A stretch of 28,786 nucleotides of DNA from an uncultured Eubacteriales bacterium (GCA_934525065.1 CAKSYX010000025.1:1-28786); one strand, 5' to 3'. Shown: positions 8,501-14,635, counted from the stretch's first letter. The notes: a model not told the origin generated them from the letters alone. Program-made: numbers and translations.

Positions 8501-11394
8501 TCTATTCCGGTTGCCGGAGTATAAACGGTGATGTTGCAGAAAGCGGTATAGCCGCCGTCATCGGTGGTGACGGTTATTGTTGTCGTTCCGGCGCTCTTTG
8601 CGGTAATAACGCCGTTTTCATTGACCGAAGCCACCGCCGGATTTGAGGATGTCCATTTAACGTCCTTGTTGCTTGAATCATCGGGCTTGACCGTTGCAAC
8701 AAGAGCCTTTGAGTTTCCGACGGAGATCTTTTCGCTTGTGGAATTGAGAACAACGCCGGTAACACTTTGGGTAACAATGACGATACACTTGGCCTGAATG
8801 CCGCGGTCCTGAGTTGTTACGGTGATTACGGCAACGCCGTTGCCGACGCCTGTTACAACGCCGTTTTCGTCAACTGTTGCAACGCTCTTTGCGTTTGAGC
8901 TCCAGGTAACGCTCTTGTTGCTTGCGTCCGCAGGTGTAACGGTAACGTCAAGCGCATATGTCTTGCCCTTGTTGAGACGGATCTCGCTCGTGCTGAGCGT
9001 AACCTTTTCAACGTTGATTTTTTCAAGCACGGTAACAACACACTGAGCGGTGAAGCCACCGTCAACCGAGGTTGCGGTTATAACCGCGGTGCCGGGTCTG
9101 ACAGCGGTAACGATTCCGCCGTCGCTGACAGTTGCTATTGTCTGCTCGCTGGTGGACCATTTAATCCTTCTGTCCGAAGCGGTCAGCGGAAGCACCGAGG
9201 CCTTGAGAGCCGCAGACTGAGTGCTGTAAAGCTGAACCGAGTTCTTTTCAAATGTGATTCCGGTTGCCTTTTGTGTAACGGTCAGCGTGCAGGAGGAGGA
9301 AAGGAAGGAGGAATTTGAAGTGCAGGTGATGACTGCCTTTCCGCCTGCAACGGCAGTGACAAGGCCGTTCTTGTCAACCGTTGCAACGTCCTCGTTGCTG
9401 CTCTTCCATGTGACTGATTTATCCGTTGCATCAGCCGGTGCTATGTTGCAGAGAAACCGCATCGTCTCCCCTGCCTCAAGAACGGCAACGTCTGGTGCAA
9501 TGCTGACGGAGGTTACGGGAATAACGACCGAAACGGCGCAGGTTGCGGTAAATTTTCCGTCAGCCGTGGTGCAGGTGACGTTGGCCTTGCCGACTCCGAC
9601 ACCGGTGAGCGTTCCGTCTGAAGAAACGTTAACAATGTCTGTGTTCTCCGAGCGCCAGGTAACAGCCTTGTTGGTTGCATATTCCGGAGTAATAGTTGCT
9701 TTAATTTTGAGCGTTTTGCCAAGGTCAACCGTAACCTCGTTCGGAACCTCAAGCCCGGTAACGTCAGCAGTAACGGTAACTGTGCAAAGCTCATACCTTT
9801 CTGTTCCGTCAAGTGCCTCGGCCTTGATTGTGACAATGCCGGGGTAAACGCCCTTGACAACGCCGTTTTGGTCAACGGTTGCTTTCTTGGTGTCCGAGCT
9901 TGTCCACTTGACCTCATTGTAGGTATCGCCCTTGACGGTTCTGACGGTCGCCTTGAGCTGTTCCGTTCCGCCGACCTTTATGCCTGTTTTGGTTTTGTTG
10001 AGCGAAACCGAAGTCGCCATGTCCGCAACACGAACAAAAACACGGCTCTTGATTGCCGTTCCGTCAGTTGTCTCCGCGGTAATATAGCAATTTCCTACGC
10101 TTTTCGGCGTAAGAGTGCCCTTATAGTCAACGGAGCAGACAAGGTCATTGTCCGAGGACCAGTTGATGACCTGGTTTCCTGCGTCGGCAGGTAAGATTTT
10201 CGCCGTGAGTGTCCGGGTTTTGCCGGGGTTGAGAACAACGACCTGCGGAGAGACCGAAAGTGCAGAAATCTGCGGCTTGACCTCAACATAGAAGTATCCG
10301 CTCAAATCGCTTCCGTCGGTCGTGGAATAGGTTATCTTGGTTTTTCCGACTGCCTTTGCCGTAACAACGGCAGATGAAATCGAATCCGTGACGCCGCTTG
10401 ATTCAACAACGGCAACGTCAGGGCTTGAGCTTGTCCATTTAAGCTCTTTAATGCTCGCCTCGGACGGAGTTACCTTGACCTTTGCGGTCTTTTTCTGGCC
10501 GACAACGGCAGTGACCGTTGAACCGTAATCGGCAGACTGAAGCGAAAGGCCGGTAATTGCGGTAAGGCGGCTGACCTTGACCGTGCACTCGGCAGTCTTT
10601 TCAACCGAGCCTGCTCTGACAACAACGGAAACGACCGCTGTGCCTGTGCCGTATGCTTCAACAATGCCGTCAGAGGTCACACCGACAATGCCCGGTGCGC
10701 TTGAACGCCATTCGACCGAGTCAACAGCTTCAGTAATTTTTGCATCTCTGTCCGCGCCGTAGGCTTTATATGAAAGAGCAAACGTCTGACCGGTATAGGA
10801 GGAAACGCTGTTTTGAGAAAGTGTAACGCTGTCGAGCGGATTTTTGAGCGTGAAGACGCAGGAGTCCGAATATCCGTTTGAAATTGCCGAAATAGTCACG
10901 CCGTCCGCGCTGTACTTTTTGAAGGTTACCGTTCCGTCGGAAGAAACTGACGCAATGTCATCATTGCCGGAAACCCACTTGACCTCATCGGCAGCATTTT
11001 CCGGAGAAAGAACGGCCTTGAGGGCGACCGTTGAGCCGACATTCGCCGTGTCTGTCTTTCGGCTCAGTTCAAGGCCTACCGTGTGGTACTTTACGGCAGA
11101 AAGAGCAGTACGCAGCATTTTTGCGGCAAGGTCAATATAACTTTGAGAAGGACCCTCCGGCGAATCGGCAAGACGCAAAACCTCGTTCGCATTGTCATAA
11201 GCCGACTTTAGGTCCGAGTAATCAATATAAATTCTGTCCCACTCAGACTCGTCCGGAATACTTTCAATAAGCTCCCTGAGAGCGCTCGTGTTCGCCGCAG
11301 ACGCAACAATTGCGCTGCCGAGATCAAACGGAGCGGACGTAAGTACGCCGAAAAGCATCAGAAAGCAAAGCGAAAATGAAATGATTTTCTTCAT
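2548..11394 (-). CDS. Giant secreted protein of 34 tandem BIG_2 Ig-like domains
   Basis: The 2948-residue product begins with a signal peptide (MKKIISFSLCFLMLF..., probable cleavage after ASA at residue 33). A helical region (about 40-105) somewhat resembles FIVAR-type modules. From residue 106 to the C-terminus I count 34 consecutive bacterial Ig-like group 2 domains of about 83 residues. Each has the pattern T..P..A..K.V.WSSSN..VATVDENGVVTAV..GTAVIT....G...TCTVTV. Domains 11-18 are lysine-rich and domains 20-34 are Glu/Asp-rich. There is no enzymatic domain, LPXTG motif, SLH, dockerin, choline-binding repeat or C-terminal membrane segment, and the protein stops within the last Ig strand. 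ATG 11394 is chosen over the longer frame because AAAGGAG lies just upstream and the signal peptide begins there. A surface or released adhesin or scaffold role is inferred. The product is certain as a BIG_2 repeat protein. Confidence 0.95.
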   Translation of the reverse strand: MKKIISFSLCFLMLFGVLTSAPFDLGSAIVASAANTSALRELIESIPDESEWDRIYIDYSDLKSAYDNANEVLRLADSPEGPSQSYIDLAAKMLRTALSAVKYHTVGLELSRKTDTANVGSTVALKAVLSPENAADEVKWVSGNDDIASVSSDGTVTFKKYSADGVTISAISNGYSDSCVFTLKNPLDSVTLSQNSVSSYTGQTFALSYKAYGADRDAKITEAVDSVEWRSSAPGIVGVTSDGIVEAYGTGTAVVSVVVRAGSVEKTAECTVKVSRLTAITGLSLQSADYGSTVTAVVGQKKTAKVKVTPSEASIKELKWTSSSPDVAVVESSGVTDSISSAVVTAKAVGKTKITYSTTDGSDLSGYFYVEVKPQISALSVSPQVVVLNPGKTRTLTAKILPADAGNQVINWSSDNDLVCSVDYKGTLTPKSVGNCYITAETTDGTAIKSRVFVRVADMATSVSLNKTKTGIKVGGTEQLKATVRTVKGDTYNEVKWTSSDTKKATVDQNGVVKGVYPGIVTIKAEALDGTERYELCTVTVTADVTGLEVPNEVTVDLGKTLKIKATITPEYATNKAVTWRSENTDIVNVSSDGTLTGVGVGKANVTCTTADGKFTATCAVSVVIPVTSVSIAPDVAVLEAGETMRFLCNIAPADATDKSVTWKSSNEDVATVDKNGLVTAVAGGKAVITCTSNSSFLSSSCTLTVTQKATGITFEKNSVQLYSTQSAALKASVLPLTASDRRIKWSTSEQTIATVSDGGIVTAVRPGTAVITATSVDGGFTAQCVVTVLEKINVEKVTLSTSEIRLNKGKTYALDVTVTPADASNKSVTWSSNAKSVATVDENGVVTGVGNGVAVITVTTQDRGIQAKCIVIVTQSVTGVVLNSTSEKISVGNSKALVATVKPDDSSNKDVKWTSSNPAVASVNENGVITAKSAGTTTITVTTDDGGYTAFCNITVYTPATGIEISKRKITIAKGKTALLTATVLPKNAENREFKWSTSDKSIATINAAGQVTAKKVGTAIITATSVQGKHKAMCLIEVVQLATGVSLNYSSVTLEAGKSKALSASITPLSASDKTVKWTSSNKKVATVNSKGVVTAVGAGSAVITATSGDGNASATCRINVTQKVKKLKFSASTYTVKAGSKITLVCKATPSTATETNYKWSSSNKKIATVSSSGVVKGINAGKVTITAKTQDGKVKATCTVKVAMPAKGITLSKSSVTLGTGKTTTVEATVKPSNATNKKVTWTSSNYDVADVSSSGRITAKKTGNAVITAKTKDGGFKATCRVRVITLVKGVSLNTTKKTLEIGEGFTLRHTIKPSKPTNAEVKWSTSNKKVATVSSKGVVKTKGTGTAKITVTTLEGGYTATCTVKVVRSVTGVKLNKKSLTVARDSAVRLKATVTPSNATNKALLWSSSNPKVAAVDQNGRVAGLKVGKATITVKTKDGSFKASCSVSVEILAEKLTLKSTKATVKSGQTVKLGYTVLPKNTTNKALTWSSSNKAVASVNKNGVVTGLKGGKVTITAKTSNGIAKKCTVTVIQAPDSVRLNEAAVSIYEGTSKTLKATVLPSNSNDKSVKWSSSNTKVATVSSKGVVKAVSVGTAVITVKTNENARVARCTVTVLRHTKSVTLDKSSFEINIGRSETLKATVLPETASEKGVKWTSSAPEIASVSPEGIVTGLAFGEAVITATTVEGGKKATCFVKVNTPVMDIVLAEAQLSIGDGESAQLEAIIAPEDATNKNIIWSTDAPEVATVDENGVVTGVEPGTAVITATTVDGGFTATAEITVFRIAKKIELNTNEVTVITGQTVSLSATVLPEDAVDKTVTWESSDNEVANVNDEGFVTTYKAGTAEITAYAAGGKVKAVCVLNVTEPVTGVTLEESELTLYSGSEKALTAAVLPESATNKKLIWSSNQPEVASVDENGVVSALSKGEAVITVKTDDGGFEKSCTVTVLIGVSEIVPDKTELFLAVPESVELACSVLPENADDKTLLWSSSNENVAKVDENGKVTAVSEGSAVITAASKDGQAKTEITVEVIIPAETVSVSAEKDILWVGESVTLSAAVLPENATQRNVNFVSLNENVASVSEDGVVTAISAGESEIKVTSGCGSASAVFKITVRQQVESITLSSERITLGEDGTKQLSATVLPENAFDRSVKWISENEEVAAVSDSGLVTAVSKGETTVKAISSDEEIFAVCTVVVTRIVENIELSETELSLEKGSTFALSAALTPADATDLSVRWESSDTNVVTVGEGGLVTAVGAGSADITAYSSNEDVTAKCHVTVYVLPESLTLDSESADLWLDETLTLVPSFLPADTTRKDVEWSSDSKDVASVDDSGVVTALSKGTAVITAKSKDTGFEARCTVSVHVRVQSVSFDKEEYTAENGESVTLAPEVAPENASFKKLLWSSQNEEVATVDENGVVTTHSVGTAVIEAKTEKEGVAASCKVTVIQKPIEITLSAEKNAIYEGEQLSISAAFEPEYTTLRGLEWSVSNGDTAEITQDGLLTAKQKGVVTVTARSTANGEVFGEIEIEVCKKVTGFNISDEALAMYLGDEAKALSFEVLPGDATNKNIIWQTSDDSVVTVENGVITPVGAGTAFVFGTTQEGGYTDFCAVEIRLPIEKITLENDKLILNKGEQAVLRAVVEPVGAADGDIIWKSSNQAVATVENGVVTARATSGTAVITACSKLDESIGAECTVTVLEPVTSVVISDETATLRKGETKSLSAVIVPSNATDKSVTWDSDNTDVAMVDENGVVTAVGFGTARITVTTADGGFTDVCAVKVLTEIDSVSLESEKTSLKVGEETKLTVKAAPEEHDETFTFTSSDCVIVSQDGTVTAVKAGTAVITVKSSLSQKTAQIELEIIQPVRGVSFSNETLEMLVGFKGTLGCTVEPLDATDKTVTWESSAPEIVAVDENGNIDCLSVGEAVITVTTADGDFTASCTITVK
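2551..11079 (-). repeat. 34 tandem BIG_2 domain repeats (protein-level)
   Basis: Each unit spans about 250 bases. The units are divergent in DNA, but short stretches recur, notably the segment coding VATVDENGVV (seen near 3127, 4127, 5628, 6119 and 8855). This suggests old duplications followed by drift rather than recent copy-number expansion. Most units carry one Cys in the last strand (motif TCTVTV). Confidence 0.9.
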
Positions 11395-11432
11395 GATAGT
11401 AAGGACTCCTTTTTCAAAGTAATATAGGATAT

Positions 11433-11447
11433 CCGTTTTCAAAACGG
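11433..11447. other. Short perfect inverted repeat in the giant gene leader
   Basis: ccgttttcaaaacgg is a 7+1+7 inverted repeat located in the untranslated leader of the giant gene, about 40 bases before its ATG. It may be a small RNA hairpin or a protein site. No known riboswitch was recognised in the roughly 125-base leader. Confidence 0.35.
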
Positions 11448-11525
11448 GAACAAATCTCAAATGCGCCGATTTTCAGGCAGATAAAGGCACAAAAAGGGCA
11501 CAATAAACAATTATAGGTAATAGTC

Positions 11526-11554
11526 ATTATACAAAAATTGTCCGCTACTGTCAA
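11526..11554 (-). promoter_or_regulatory. Consensus sigma-A promoter of the giant Ig-domain gene
   Basis: On the minus strand TTGACA (11554-11549), a 17-base spacer and TATAAT (11531-11526) match consensus fully. The predicted start near 11519 gives a leader of about 125 bases before the ATG at 11394. Confidence 0.8.
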
Positions 11555-11571
11555 CAAAATAAAATGCGTTG

Positions 11572-11600
11572 TTGAAAAAGTTTACAAATTATACTATAAT
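11572..11600 (+). promoter_or_regulatory. Sigma-A promoter of the AP endonuclease gene
   Basis: TTGAAA (11572-11577), 17 bases, then TATAAT (11595-11600). It faces away from the giant-gene promoter, with 17 bases between the two -35 boxes. The leader is about 53 bases and includes AAAGGAG before the ATG at 11661. Confidence 0.75.
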
Positions 11601-11660
11601 GCAGGCTGAAGAGCTTGATTGAATTTCACCAAGTCAGAACAAACAAAGGAGCATACCTTA

Positions 11661-12419
11661 ATGAAAAAATTCATCTCATGGAACGTCAACGGAATCCGCG
11701 CCTGTGTTCAAAAAGGCTTTCTTGACTCCTTCCGCGCCCTTGACGCAGACATCTTCTGCCTTCAGGAAACCAAGCTCCAGCAAGGCCAGATTGAGCTGGA
11801 GCTTGAAGGATATCATCAGTATTGGAACTACGCCGAAAGAAAAGGATATTCCGGAACGGCGATTTTCACGAAAGAGGAGCCGATTGCCGTTTTCAACGGA
11901 ATGGATATTGCCGAGCACGACACCGAGGGCAGACTGATTACGCTTGAATTTGAAGCATACTACTTCATTACATGTTATACCCCCAACGCCCAAGACGGAC
12001 TTAAAAGAATTGATTACAGAATGAAGTGGGAGGATGACTTCAGGGAATACCTGCTCTCGCTGAACCGAACGAAGCCCGTTGTTTTTTGCGGCGACCTCAA
12101 CGTTGCCCACAACGAAATCGACCTCAAAAACCCAAAGACGAACCGCGGCAACCCCGGCTTTTCGGACGAGGAAAGGGGCAAGTTTTCAAAACTTCTTGAA
12201 AGCGGCTTCACCGATTCCTTCCGTTTTCTTTATCCCGAAGCCAAGGACGCCTACTCCTGGTGGAGCTACCGCTTCAGGGCAAGAGAAAAGAATGTCGGCT
12301 GGAGAATTGACTATTTCGTTGTTTCAAACAGCCTGAACGACAAAATCATCGACGCAAAGATCCATCCGGAGGTTTTTGGCTCCGACCATTGCCCGGTTGA
12401 GCTTTTGATTGACCTCTGA
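11661..12419 (+). CDS. xth: Exodeoxyribonuclease III / AP endonuclease (ExoA/Xth type)
   Basis: The 252-residue protein matches the exonuclease III branch of the endonuclease/exonuclease/phosphatase superfamily over its whole length, as in Bacillus ExoA. Visible motifs are SWNVNGIRA near the N-terminus, LQETK with the metal-binding Glu36, GDLNVAH, WRIDYFVVS and the C-terminal GSDHCPVEL with the catalytic Asp-His pair. It cleaves DNA 5' of abasic sites and removes 3' blocking groups during base-excision repair in the cytoplasm. ATG 11661 follows AAAGGAG. It has its own promoter and no close partner downstream. No clear terminator is seen before the 5S promoter about 70 bases later, so some read-through into the 5S gene is possible. 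Confidence 0.93.
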   Translation: MKKFISWNVNGIRACVQKGFLDSFRALDADIFCLQETKLQQGQIELELEGYHQYWNYAERKGYSGTAIFTKEEPIAVFNGMDIAEHDTEGRLITLEFEAYYFITCYTPNAQDGLKRIDYRMKWEDDFREYLLSLNRTKPVVFCGDLNVAHNEIDLKNPKTNRGNPGFSDEERGKFSKLLESGFTDSFRFLYPEAKDAYSWWSYRFRAREKNVGWRIDYFVVSNSLNDKIIDAKIHPEVFGSDHCPVELLIDL

Positions 12420-12489
12420 TTTAAAATTGCACCATTCACTTTCTTTTTGCGAACGAAAGCAAAAAAATCAAAAAAGTTTTGAAAAAGTC

Positions 12490-12518
12490 TTGACAAATGC
12501 ACCCGAAGCGCATATAAT
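12490..12518 (+). promoter_or_regulatory. Perfect consensus promoter of the 5S rRNA gene
   Basis: TTGACA (12490-12495), exactly 17 bases, TATAAT (12513-12518). Transcription should start near 12525, at a small stem cactg/cagtg (12525-12529/12535-12539) that precedes the mature 5S end by about 16 bases. Confidence 0.88.
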
Positions 12519-12555
12519 AGCAATCACTGAAACGCAGTGCGAGCAACACGGCGCA

Positions 12556-12671
12556 GTCGGTGTCTTTAGCGATGAGGGTCCACCCGTTCCCATCCCGAAC
12601 ACGGCAGTTAAGCTCATCAGTGCTGAAAATACTTGGTTGGAAGCGACCCGGGAAGATAAGGCGATGCCGAC
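12556..12671 (+). rRNA. rrf: 5S ribosomal RNA, stand-alone copy
   Basis: The 116-base region has the universal 5S features. The ends gtcggtgtc and gatgccgac pair as helix I (two wobbles), the block ccgttcccatcccgaac matches the conserved helix II/III region, and gttaagctcatcagtgc follows. No 16S, 23S or tRNA gene flanks it; the neighbours are exonuclease III and a small unknown gene. Its own perfect promoter and terminator make it an independent transcription unit. The base pairing and conserved loops look intact, so it is probably functional. Confidence 0.95.
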
Positions 12672-12681
12672 ATATTGAACT

Positions 12682-12710
12682 AAACCGCAGTGTTCTGCGG
12701 TTTGTTTTTT
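12682..12710 (+). terminator. Intrinsic terminator of the 5S gene
   Basis: aaaccgcag (12682-12690) pairs with ctgcggttt (12695-12703) around a four-base loop, followed by gtttttt. It starts 11 bases after the mature 5S end. Confidence 0.92.
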
Positions 12711-12778
12711 TATCAGCGCGATAAAAATTTGTTTACCGTCGCGGAAAACCGCCAAAAATGCCCTGTGAGGTGATGACC

Positions 12779-12973
12779 ATGGACAGCAAAAACGGAAGAG
12801 TTGTCTTTATGCCGGATATCGAATACAAATCCTGGCTCAACAAAAACAAAGAGCTCCTTTCCGAGATAACCAAATCAGGTCAGGTTTCAACCGTATGGCT
12901 GAACCGCGGACAAAACAAAAAGTTCCTCGTTCGTTATTTTCACGAATGCGGCTACACGATCAACATTGAATAA
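12779..12973 (+). CDS. Small protein of unknown function (64 aa)
   Basis: The product is a soluble, mixed-charge protein of 64 residues with no Cys pair, signal peptide or membrane segment. The sequence around VWLNRGQNKKFLVRYFHECGY could be a compact alpha/beta fold. I do not recognise a family. ATG 12779 lies six bases after GAGGTG (12767-12772). A nearer ATG at 12773 overlaps that site and the 12758 start has none. The next gene begins 15 bases downstream on the same strand, so the pair is probably co-transcribed. No clear promoter was found between the 5S terminator and this gene. Reality of the gene rests on a good ribosome binding site and coding-like composition. Confidence 0.65.
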   Translation: MDSKNGRVVFMPDIEYKSWLNKNKELLSEITKSGQVSTVWLNRGQNKKFLVRYFHECGYTINIE

Positions 12974-12988
12974 GGACGGTGCGCAAAA

Positions 12989-13204
12989 ATGAAAAAAATG
13001 ACTTTTGCAAAAGCGTTTTCAAAAAAGCTGAAAAAATATCGCTTTGCCGTGAACCTTGCCGCTGCGGCTTTGGTTTTTGCCTTCACCCTCTATACCCTTT
13101 TGCCGAAGGACGAAAAATTTGACGAAGCCGAAGCGCAAAAAATTGCAGATGCCTTTGTTAAAAAAGCCGAAGAGGACGAAAAAGAAACCTCCTCTTCCAT
13201 TTGA
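12989..13204 (+). CDS. Small single-pass membrane protein (71 aa)
   Basis: A very basic N-terminus (KAFSKKLKKYR) is followed by one hydrophobic segment at about residues 20-39 (FAVNLAAAALVFAFTLYTLL) and a highly charged Glu/Lys-rich tail. By the positive-inside rule the N-terminus stays in the cytoplasm and the 30-residue acidic helix is outside. It follows the 64-residue gene by 15 bases, with AAGGACGG upstream of its ATG, and ends just before a strong terminator. No family is recognised. Small single-pass proteins of this type often modulate a larger membrane partner, but nothing here shows which. Confidence 0.7.
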   Translation: MKKMTFAKAFSKKLKKYRFAVNLAAAALVFAFTLYTLLPKDEKFDEAEAQKIADAFVKKAEEDEKETSSSI

Positions 13205-13219
13205 ACAATAAATAAAATC

Positions 13220-13260
13220 AATGAGCTGTTCCGAAAGCTTTCGGGGCAGCTCATTTTTTT
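13220..13260 (+). terminator. Strong intrinsic terminator after the small-protein pair
   Basis: aatgagctg (13220-13228) pairs with cagctcatt (13247-13255), and the interior ccgaaagctttcgg is itself self-complementary. Together they give a nearly continuous long stem, followed by seven T. Confidence 0.9.
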
Positions 13261-13264
13261 GCCA

Positions 13265-13306
13265 AAAACGGCCGTGACCGCAGAAATTGCAGGTCACAGC
13301 CGTTTT
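13265..13306. terminator. Hairpin terminator between convergent genes
   Basis: aaaacggc (13265-13272) pairs with gccgtttt (13299-13306), and gtgacc (13274-13279) with ggtcac (13292-13297), separated by one mismatch. The arms end in A and T runs, so it can work in both directions; it most likely ends the minus-strand SDR gene that stops at 13322. Confidence 0.8.
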
Positions 13307-13321
13307 GCTTTTCTTTGAAAA

Positions 13322-14344
13322 TTATTCGCCCTTCATGTCGAGGAGCTTGACGGTGCCGTTGTATGATGCAACGGAAACCTTGACCGAGTCAAAGATTGCG
13401 TCAACAATGTCATCCTCTGTTGCGCCGAGCTCTTTTGCATAGGCGTTGTTAATGAAGAGGTTGAGGTCCATGATATCGGGAAGGTCAAAGAGATCCATGC
13501 CGGAGTCGATTTTCCTCTTTTTGTAGTCAAGAGCAGGCTTGATCATGCCCATCTTCATCATCCACGGAGCAACGCTGACAATCTTTCTGTCCTTGCCCAT
13601 TCCTCTTGCGTCATAAACGATTGAAAGGAACTCTTTCCACGTCTGGTTATACATTGCGATCGGAAGAGCCTCAAAGCCGGCCTTCTTCCTCTCGGCAGCA
13701 CCGCAGATAACTTCGCCGACCTGACGGCAGGTAAGCATTGCGGTGCCTCCCTTCGGATACATGGTGAACGGCCACTTATCCATGAAGGCAATCTGCTCAA
13801 TGAGAACTGTCCAAACGGGCTTTCTTCCCGGCTGAGTACCGAAGATATACGGAAGCTCAAGAACAGCACAGCTGAAGCTGTCGTCGCAGGCAGCTTCGCA
13901 GACCTCTTCCTGAATGATTCTTGACTTGAAGTAGGGATTGCTTTCGGGGAGTCTCATATCCGGGCGAAGCTTTGAAAGGTATGCAAAATAGGAACCGAGA
14001 ACAACAGCTCTCTTAACGCCGGCTTTTTTGCAAAGCGGGAAGATTCTTTCGAGCGGAGCGATGTTGTACTTATAGTAATAGTCCATAACGGGAGCGGGGA
14101 ACTCAACTCTTTCGTCAACGCCGGCGGCAAAGATGAAAACGTCATTGCCTTTAAGCATTTCAAGGATCTCATCGTCTGACTTTTTGTTGATGTCTCCGAA
14201 GATGATGTCCATTTCCTTGGGGATAGGTGCTCCTTCGGGAAGCGGCGGCAAAGCAACGGAAGTGACCTTATGGCCGTGCTTAATGAGTTGAATTGCGGCT
14301 TCGCAGCCGAGAAGGCCTGTTCCGCCAATCATAAATACGTTCAT
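13322..14344 (-). CDS. NAD(P)-binding extended-SDR / epimerase-like protein
   Basis: The 340-residue protein has a Rossmann fold with the dinucleotide motif GGTGLLG (residues 7-13), an acidic D-I-N after the third strand region, and FAAGVDE at about 72-78, as in extended short-chain dehydrogenases and NAD-dependent epimerases. The usual catalytic Y-x-x-x-K appears as Tyr138-F-K-S-Arg142 within NPYFKSRIIQEE, so the expected Lys is Arg. It may have altered or lost redox activity, or be an atypical reductase. No signal peptide is present. ATG 14344 follows a GGAGGA-type site. It is a single gene with its own promoter and terminator. The substrate cannot be inferred. Confidence 0.85.
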   Translation of the reverse strand: MNVFMIGGTGLLGCEAAIQLIKHGHKVTSVALPPLPEGAPIPKEMDIIFGDINKKSDDEILEMLKGNDVFIFAAGVDERVEFPAPVMDYYYKYNIAPLERIFPLCKKAGVKRAVVLGSYFAYLSKLRPDMRLPESNPYFKSRIIQEEVCEAACDDSFSCAVLELPYIFGTQPGRKPVWTVLIEQIAFMDKWPFTMYPKGGTAMLTCRQVGEVICGAAERKKAGFEALPIAMYNQTWKEFLSIVYDARGMGKDRKIVSVAPWMMKMGMIKPALDYKKRKIDSGMDLFDLPDIMDLNLFINNAYAKELGATEDDIVDAIFDSVKVSVASYNGTVKLLDMKGE

Positions 14345-14378
14345 TGATATTCCTCCGATACATAAAAATTATGGTAAT

Positions 14379-14408
14379 ATTATAGCAGTTTCGGTATAAC
14401 AAAGTCAA
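14379..14408 (-). promoter_or_regulatory. Sigma-A promoter of the SDR-like gene
   Basis: On the minus strand TTGACT (14408-14403), 18 bases, then TATAAT (14384-14379). The leader to the ATG at 14344 is about 28 bases and includes the ribosome binding site. Confidence 0.7.
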
Positions 14409-14635
14409 TATCTGCAACATCTTTAACACTTTGTTAACTATTTATGAATTAGGGCAATGGAATTTTTTGAATATTTGTCATTCGTTGGCTATGTCTGACG
14501 GCGGAATGGTATCCGTTAGTGGGCAAAGTTCTCACTTCATCCGTAAGCGAGTATTATTCCAACGTTAGATAATAGATTCTTTGCATAACAATACCCCGCA
14601 GAACGATTCACATTCGGCAGGGTGTTGTCGCCTGA
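14409..14635. other. Non-coding stretch with inverted repeats
   Basis: No plausible gene was found in any frame. cgttgg (14483-14488) pairs with ccaacg (14559-14564), ggaat (14503-14507) competes with attcc (14556-14560), and agtggg (14517-14522) pairs with ctcact (14531-14536) through one wobble. This allows a branched or long imperfect stem. It may be a structured RNA, a decayed repeat or part of the operon's 3' end; no known RNA family was recognised. Confidence 0.35.
14588..14628 (-). terminator. Possible 3' hairpin of the nusA operon
   Basis: The arms 14588-14599 and 14617-14628 form a 12-bp stem with one mismatch and one wobble, starting 8 bases after the stop of the zinc-ribbon gene. 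It lacks a proper T-run, so it is either a weak terminator or a stabilising 3' hairpin. Confidence 0.35.

Noticed and set aside
2551..11079. Recent tandem DNA duplication or assembly collapse in the giant gene
   Set aside because: The 34 repeats are divergent in sequence and length, with no long identical copies seen by eye, so recent expansion or collapse is not supported, although repeat-rich genes merit long-read checking.
2564..11270. Many long open frames on the plus strand across the giant gene
   Set aside because: They are antisense shadows of the BIG_2 repeats (periodic, low-complexity Val/Thr/Ser peptides, no ribosome binding sites); the minus-strand gene is continuous with clear domains.
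12444..12465. Hairpin tttttgc/gcaaaaa after the exonuclease gene as a terminator
   Set aside because: On the plus strand it is followed by A-rich rather than T-rich sequence, and its arms are AT-rich and weak.
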